In this document: positions 6,624-11,031 of the stretch, piece by piece
Numbering within the stretch: position 1 is the stretch's first letter
Layout: the number at the start of each line of letters is the position of its first letter
Source of the DNA: Bacteroidota bacterium
GTDB lineage: Bacteria; Bacteroidota; Ignavibacteria; Kapaibacteriales; UBA2268
Length of the DNA stretch: 11,031 nt
Reading direction: 5' to 3'
Assembly: GCA_017428585.1 (NCBI GenBank)
Contig: JAFRQN010000045.1
Location: forward strand, 1-11,031
Translations under genes and position numbers: made by a program
The notes under the pieces: generated by a model
The model's database searches: none
Told to the model about the DNA's origin: nothing
Seen by the model: only the letters and a program-made list of their open reading frames with translations

Positions 6624-7906
6624 AATACTGCTTTTTTTGAATAAACAAACTGCATAAATCCTCTAAAGAAGAGAAATGCTATAAATGCCATCCATAATGC
6701 ATTATTTCCTAAATAAGTATTTAATATATAGTATAAAACAAAAAATATTGCTGTTGCTATAAATATAGAATTTCTTAAGTATTTAGTAGCCATAGCTCCA
6801 ATATAAATACCATCCCACAAAAAAGCAGAAAAACTTATAATAGGAATAATTAATACCCAGAAATAATATTCATCTGCGGCATTTATTATATAATTATCAT
6901 CTGTAAACAACCATAATATCTCATGTCCAAATGAAGCATAACATATAATAAAGATTATACTTAATACAATACCCCACATAAATAAAAGTTTTATCACTAA
7001 TGTTAACGATTTTTTATCCTTTGCTCCAATATACCGACCTACCAAAGCCTCACCAGCATAAGCAAATCCATCTAATATATAAGAAAATAAAGTAAAAAAC
7101 TGCATTAACAAAGTATTTACTGCAAGTACCATATCACTATACTTAGAACCTTCAGCAGGTATGAAAGTAAAAACAGCAATTAAACAAAGTGTTCGTAAAA
7201 ATATATCATAATTTAACTTGAAAAATCTTAACAATTCTTTTTTATCAAAAATTTTACGAATATCTATCTTGACTAATATATGTTTATATTTAAATAATAA
7301 AATTAATATACAAGCTGTCAATCCACTATATTGTGCAATTACAGTACCCAAAGCCACACCTTTTATTCCCATTTTGTAAACAACAGCAAGTAAAAAACTA
7401 CATAATATATTTACTACATTTATTATAATAGCCATCCACATAGGCTGCTTAGAATTCTGCATTCCAATCAGCCATCCTTTTATAGCATATATTCCTAATG
7501 TAGCAGGAGCAGCCCAAATCCTTATAGCAAAATATTGAGTAATTAAATCTTTAGTTTTGGAAGTATCTGTTATTAATAAAAAAGCAAATTTTAATATAGG
7601 AGTTTGAAAAATAATTAATAATAAAGAAAAACAAATTGCAATAAATAAAGCACGAGATAATATTTTTGCTGCTTCATCCATATCTTCAGCTCCATAAGCT
7701 TGTGCAGTAAATCCAGAAGTTCCCATACGCAGAAAGCCGAAGTTCCAGTAAATCATATTAAATATCATTGTACCAATAGCAATAGCTCCTATAAAAATCT
7801 CATCACCTATATGACCAACGATAGCTAAATCTACCATTCCTAACAAAGGAACTGTTATATTGGTTATTATATTTGGCAATACAAGTTTTAATATTCTTTT
7901 GTTCAT
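6611..7906 (-). CDS. MATE family efflux transporter (DinF-like)
   Basis: This is an inner-membrane multidrug/metabolite exporter of the MATE family, driven by an Na+ or H+ gradient. The 431 residues contain about twelve hydrophobic segments in two halves of six, as the family requires. The first helix carries the conserved pattern GMVDLAIVGHIGD (residues 23-35), with D26 at the position of the cation-coupling aspartate of DinF-type members. A MGTSGFTAQAYGAED motif follows the second helix, and its counterpart in the second half is GFAYAGEALVGRYIGA. The substrate cannot be told from sequence. The start is ATG at 7906 without a Shine-Dalgarno. It lies 104 bases before rlpA and after the clpS terminator, so it begins a separate transcription unit, though I could not find a good promoter match. 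Confidence 0.93.
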   Translation of the reverse strand: MNKRILKLVLPNIITNITVPLLGMVDLAIVGHIGDEIFIGAIAIGTMIFNMIYWNFGFLRMGTSGFTAQAYGAEDMDEAAKILSRALFIAICFSLLLIIFQTPILKFAFLLITDTSKTKDLITQYFAIRIWAAPATLGIYAIKGWLIGMQNSKQPMWMAIIINVVNILCSFLLAVVYKMGIKGVALGTVIAQYSGLTACILILLFKYKHILVKIDIRKIFDKKELLRFFKLNYDIFLRTLCLIAVFTFIPAEGSKYSDMVLAVNTLLMQFFTLFSYILDGFAYAGEALVGRYIGAKDKKSLTLVIKLLFMWGIVLSIIFIICYASFGHEILWLFTDDNYIINAADEYYFWVLIIPIISFSAFLWDGIYIGAMATKYLRNSIFIATAIFFVLYYILNTYLGNNALWMAFIAFLFFRGFMQFVYSKKAVFNQV

Positions 7907-7940
7907 ATATATTACAATAAATACTAAAGACTACTTAATA

Positions 7941-7985
7941 AAAAAATATAGTTAAAATTAAAAATAATTATTAATTTTAACTATA
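7941..7985 (-). terminator. Strong-looking hairpin terminator downstream of clpS
   Basis: Bases 7947-7960 (TATAGTTAAAATTA) are the exact reverse complement of 7972-7985, a perfect 14-bp stem with an 11-base loop. On the minus strand the second arm is followed at once by six T (complement of 7941-7946). It begins 24 bases after the clpS stop codon. The stem has one G-C pair, but its length and the T-tract fit a Rho-independent terminator. It is the longest perfect hairpin I found in the window. Confidence 0.7.
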
Positions 7986-8009
7986 ATTATAAACTTAAAA
8001 ATTTTAATA

Positions 8010-8300
8010 TTAACATTCAATACGTGTAATTAAACCTATTTCTTCCAATACATTACTTATCCTTATGCTTTCAACCAATTCTCCTCTATAAACAACAGCT
8101 TTCCCTTGATTATGTACTTGCAACGTTAAAGTTTCAGCTTTTGATTGAGAACAATTAATTGCTTTTATAATTTGATTAATTACCTCTTCAAAAGTATGTA
8201 TTTCATCATTAAATAATAATACTTGAGATTCAAAACTTATTGAATTTATTTCATCAACTTCAAGTAATGTCTCTCCTAACTCATCAGGGTTTAATTGCAT
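8010..8300 (-). CDS. clpS: ATP-dependent Clp protease adaptor ClpS
   Basis: This is the adaptor that delivers substrates bearing N-degrons (bulky hydrophobic N-terminal residues) to the ClpAP or ClpCP protease in the cytoplasm. It has 96 residues, a normal ClpS length, with a flexible N-terminal tail (about 1-25) and then the folded core. The N-degron pocket residues are present: N31-D32 in LLFNDEIHTF and H63 in QVHNQG. The form NDEIHTFEEV, rather than the proteobacterial NDDYTPMEFV, is the type I associate with Bacteroidetes and relatives. The C-terminal part VLEEIGLITRIE corresponds to the last strand. The start is ATG. It follows the N-acetylglucosamine kinase gene by 28 bases and ends before a strong hairpin terminator, so the two are likely co-transcribed. 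No clpA or clpC is in the window. Confidence 0.92.
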   Translation of the reverse strand: MQLNPDELGETLLEVDEINSISFESQVLLFNDEIHTFEEVINQIIKAINCSQSKAETLTLQVHNQGKAVVYRGELVESIRISNVLEEIGLITRIEC

Positions 8301-8328
8301 AATGTAATATATTATTTCATCTATTAAA

Positions 8329-9330
8329 TTAGTTTTTATAAATTTCTTTTATTACTTTCAATCCTATATTCCTTGCACCGTCTATAGAATTACCCTTAGG
8401 CTTAACAACTTTTAATCCTTTAATCTTTTTTAGCTCTTTATGCAGCATTTGACTTAACAAAGTATCATTATCAATAATTCCTCCCATAAGAGCCAAATTT
8501 ACATTTTTATCATCAAAATTTTTCATAAGTGTCATAGGTAATTGCACTAAGTGTTTAGCAGCTTTTTCCATTATATCATTGCAAACTAAATCTTTTTGCA
8601 TTGCACATTCCATTACCCAAGGAGTAATAGTCTGATATTCAAAGACTTTATCATTAAAAGCCTTAACTATACTTCGTGGTTCTTCTATATTGAATCCAAC
8701 AATAGATTCTCTTAATTTTTCAGTTAGCATAGTATGCTCGCCTCTGCCATCTATATCCCTCATAACAGCAGTTAAACCTTCTCGACCTACCCATGCTCCG
8801 CTTCCTTCATCATCTAACTCAATTCCCCAGCCACCGCATCTAACAATATTTCCATTTTTACATTTAGCCAATCCAATAGAACCAGTTCCAACAATAGTAA
8901 CAATTCCTGGTTCATCTCCAAAAGCACCTTCAAAAGCAATTTCTACATCACTTGTAACTATCAAATCATTTATAGTAAACCCTTCTGATTTTGCTAATGT
9001 TTTTATTAAATTAATAGAACGAGTTTTTTCTATATCTAACCATACTCCAGCTATCCCTATTACACATATATCTATATCTTGAATAGTTATTTCTGCTCTT
9101 TTACATAATTCAAGCATAACATTTAGAGTTCTTGTGCAAGACTCACCCTGTCCAACCGCACCTAATCTTGTAGTTCCGACTTTATATTCAGATGCTATTT
9201 TATCTCCTATAAATAAAGCTCCATTTGTTTTTGTACCGCCACCATCAATACATATAATCTTATGCTCAGAATTTTTTAGATTAGTATTTGCTGTATTTTT
9301 ATTTTTTATATTACTTTTTTTATCAGTCAT
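8329..9330 (-). CDS. N-acetylglucosamine kinase, BadF/BadG/BcrA/BcrD ATPase family
   Basis: This is a cytoplasmic sugar kinase of the ASKHA fold. The best match is N-acetylglucosamine kinase, which would phosphorylate GlcNAc (or a related amino sugar such as MurNAc-derived product) for recycling of cell-wall sugar. I chose the ATG at 9330 (333 residues); the frame extends to a TTG four codons upstream at 9342, which is less likely. Residues 1-23 are a Lys/Asn-rich extension before the core. Motifs are phosphate-1 CIDGGGTKTNGALF (27-40, D29), GIAGVW (92-97), SDVEIAFEGA with probable catalytic D128, phosphate-2 VGTGSIG (147-153), and GGWGIELDDEGSGAWVGREG (166-185). The C-terminal LALMGGII is the adenosine-side motif. 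It is followed closely by clpS. The exact substrate is inferred from the family. Confidence 0.85.
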   Translation of the reverse strand: MTDKKSNIKNKNTANTNLKNSEHKIICIDGGGTKTNGALFIGDKIASEYKVGTTRLGAVGQGESCTRTLNVMLELCKRAEITIQDIDICVIGIAGVWLDIEKTRSINLIKTLAKSEGFTINDLIVTSDVEIAFEGAFGDEPGIVTIVGTGSIGLAKCKNGNIVRCGGWGIELDDEGSGAWVGREGLTAVMRDIDGRGEHTMLTEKLRESIVGFNIEEPRSIVKAFNDKVFEYQTITPWVMECAMQKDLVCNDIMEKAAKHLVQLPMTLMKNFDDKNVNLALMGGIIDNDTLLSQMLHKELKKIKGLKVVKPKGNSIDGARNIGLKVIKEIYKN

Positions 9331-9342
9331 AAAATAATTCAA

Positions 9343-9437
9343 ATAATTATAAATTATGAATAATACATTTATATCTTAATATATCAATTATTGTGCCAGT
9401 TTTAAGTATATTTTCACTGTTAATTATGATAATCTAA
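9343..9437. other. AT-rich gap between tamB and the sugar kinase gene
   Basis: These 95 bases hold no gene. I see only weak inverted repeats and no TAnnTTTG match on the minus strand, so neither a terminator for tamB nor a promoter for the kinase can be supported; read-through is possible. Confidence 0.4.
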
Positions 9438-11031
9438 TTACCAACTGCCATCCACTTTTAATTTTACTTCCCATAATTTAGAATCTTTATCAAAAACAGC
9501 TGTATTTAGGTCTGTAAATTTTGATAACTGCAACATTAAATTATTTACTCCATTTGCTTTTATTACAATAGGAATATCGATAGAAATATTATAATTAGAT
9601 GTAATATCTGCAATATTACCACCTATTGTCCAGTTTGCAAACCCACCTAAAGTTCCAGAAATTTTCACAGTAGCAGTATTCATATCCTCTCCTTCAAACT
9701 GCAAATTAGCACTTTGTACTACACCCGTTTTGATAAGTAAGTCTGTTAGTGTTCGTGATGCTAATTGAGAAGCAACCATGCTTGCTCCCTCATTAACCAA
9801 ATTTCGAGACTCTGAAGCATCACTATAACCAGATAACTTACCTGTTGTCAATAAAACAAAAGCATTTTCTTCTATTTGTTTTTTATCACCTGTTGCCTCA
9901 ACTCCATTAATAGAATAAGAAAGTTCTAACTTAGGATTTGTTGTAGTACCTGTAATATTAGCAAATACGCTAAAATTATCATAACTATTGCTTGAATTAA
10001 GCATTTTGCCTTGATATTCAGCTATCAAATTTAAATTAGGCTGTGATAATTTAGCAGTTGGAAATGATATAGTACCTGTTGCAGCCATAGAACGCATAAT
10101 TTGTACATTGGAACCTTCTAAAACTTCAAGTGATCCACCCAAAATCTGTGCTTCACTCTTATCACGAGTTTTTATATATCTGATAGGTTCTGAAGGATTT
10201 TCAGCTCCTACACGTGCAAATATCTGCCCAAGACTTCCTAAATCTAATAATACAGATAGCCGTCTAATTTTCGCCGACATATCTATATTCAAGTTGTCCA
10301 TAAAATCCTTACTTTCCTCTGAAACAACATTGTCTTCTTCATCTATACTATCAATAGGCTGAGTATATGATACAACAACCATGCGCAATGTATCTTTATT
10401 TATATAATTAAATTTAGTTTCTCTTTTTACGACACCTCCACTTAATAACTGTGGCATCTTTAACTCTGAATTTAAAATAACTAAAGAACCTGTTAAATTA
10501 GGTTCATTCAATGTTCCATAAAATCTTATAGGATTATTTTCGGTTGCTATAACTAATTTACCAAATAACCATGGCATAGATGATTCCGTTTGATCATTCA
10601 GCAATAAAAATTGGTTCGTATTTAATGAAAAATCTAAATATTTTAAATTAAAATGATCTAATTTTATTGTTCCATCTAAAACAGCTTCTCCATTTTTCAG
10701 GTCATCATTAGAATTTCTCAATTTCAATTTTGAAAATGATATTTTATCAGTTTCTATTTTTATATCTCCAAATGCACTATAGACTATATTAGTTGGAATT
10801 AAACGCAAATGTAGATTTTCAAGATTTACATTGCCATCATAGCTGAAGTTATCAGGCAAATTGCCGTTTATATTAAACTTACCATTAATCATACCTTTCA
10901 AATTATCTACCATAGGTATAAAAGGAGATAATATTTGAGCTGGAAGCCTTGTCAATAGGACACTTAACGCCATATTTTTATTTTCAACAAACATTTCTCT
11001 TTCTTTATCCAATCCAATATATATAGGAATT
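9438..11031 (-). CDS. tamB: TamB-family translocation and assembly module protein, C-terminal part (5' end outside window)
   Basis: This is the C-terminal 530 residues of a large TamB/DUF490 (AsmA-like) envelope protein. Such proteins span the periplasm as a lipid-conducting beta-taco and assist outer-membrane assembly. The frame stays open to the window edge (the visible upstream residues read IPIYIGLDKERE), so the TTG at 11012 and the internal ATG are not starts and the gene is incomplete here. Features typical of the TamB C-terminal domain are repeated beta-rich segments, ILGGSLEVLEGSNVQIMRS, an AATGTISFP strand, and the region near the end with LSGYSDASESRNLVNEGASM and SGTLGGFANWTIGGNI. 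The protein ends in VDGSW. It is the first visible gene of the right-hand unit, 95 bases ahead of the sugar kinase. A TamA/BamA partner is not visible. Assignment to the family is firm, the gene symbol less so. Confidence 0.82.
   Translation of the reverse strand, partial: IPIYIGLDKEREMFVENKNMALSVLLTRLPAQILSPFIPMVDNLKGMINGKFNINGNLPDNFSYDGNVNLENLHLRLIPTNIVYSAFGDIKIETDKISFSKLKLRNSNDDLKNGEAVLDGTIKLDHFNLKYLDFSLNTNQFLLLNDQTESSMPWLFGKLVIATENNPIRFYGTLNEPNLTGSLVILNSELKMPQLLSGGVVKRETKFNYINKDTLRMVVVSYTQPIDSIDEEDNVVSEESKDFMDNLNIDMSAKIRRLSVLLDLGSLGQIFARVGAENPSEPIRYIKTRDKSEAQILGGSLEVLEGSNVQIMRSMAATGTISFPTAKLSQPNLNLIAEYQGKMLNSSNSYDNFSVFANITGTTTNPKLELSYSINGVEATGDKKQIEENAFVLLTTGKLSGYSDASESRNLVNEGASMVASQLASRTLTDLLIKTGVVQSANLQFEGEDMNTATVKISGTLGGFANWTIGGNIADITSNYNISIDIPIVIKANGVNNLMLQLSKFTDLNTAVFDKDSKLWEVKLKVDGSW

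Noticed and set aside
8690..9337. Open frames on the + strand opposite the sugar kinase (8690-9082 and 9134-9337)
   Set aside because: They are antisense to a gene with clear family motifs, their translations are low-complexity (rich in Pro, Ser, Ile) and match nothing I recognise, and no promoter or start context supports them.
10108..10362. Open frame on the + strand opposite tamB
   Set aside because: It is antisense to a convincing coding region and its product is a Ser-rich shadow of the tamB frame.
11010..11012. TTG as the start codon of the tamB-like gene
   Set aside because: The frame is open beyond it to the window edge with plausible coding sequence, and TamB proteins are far longer, so the gene begins outside the window.
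1..11031. Hidden defence, mobile or CRISPR system
   Set aside because: Every gene belongs to a known housekeeping, transport or envelope family; gaps are under 200 bases; and no regularly spaced repeats, terminal inverted repeats, integrase or transposase are visible.

Overview
The window is a compact, very AT-rich stretch (GC roughly 30 %, judged by eye) of bacterial chromosome. All eleven recognisable genes lie on the minus strand, so it reads biologically from right to left. The gene content points to the Bacteroidota/Chlorobiota (FCB) group. The evidence is a PorX-type response regulator with a PglZ domain (a type IX secretion regulator), a TamB-family envelope protein, a ClpS of the NDE-H-T-F type, and TAnnTTTG promoter-like sequences. 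Most leaders are A/T-rich, with few Shine-Dalgarno sites. The glycine decarboxylase P-protein is of the split (GcvPA) type, which is known in Chlorobi and several other phyla and less typical of mainstream Bacteroidetes. I therefore lean to a Chlorobi/Ignavibacteria/Kapabacteria-like lineage or an unusual Bacteroidete, without being able to decide.

Right part (11031 to about 7940): the C-terminal 530 residues of a TamB-like protein, cut by the window edge, are followed by a BadF/BadG-type N-acetylglucosamine kinase and, 28 bases later, the ClpS adaptor. A perfect 14-bp hairpin with a T-tract closes this unit. Middle part (7906 to 4180): a MATE efflux transporter, an RlpA-like lipoprotein and the PorX regulator are separated by AT-rich gaps of about 100 to 190 bases that hold promoter-like motifs. 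PorX ends in a hairpin terminator. Left part (4135 to 1): a probable promoter precedes gcvPA, then nuoJ, nuoK, nuoC and nuoD of respiratory complex I, closed by a hairpin with long A/T tracts next to nuoD.

Functionally, three genes concern the cell envelope and export (TamB, RlpA, PorX). Two concern protein or sugar turnover (ClpS, N-acetylglucosamine kinase), one export of drugs or metabolites (MATE), and five central metabolism and respiration (GcvPA, NuoJ/K/C/D). The most unusual point is the complex I cluster. Its order J-K-C-D differs from the canonical A-to-N order, other subunits are absent here, and it lies behind half of a glycine decarboxylase. I see no CRISPR array, tRNA, rRNA, insertion sequence, phage gene or defence system, and I find no evidence for a previously undescribed system.
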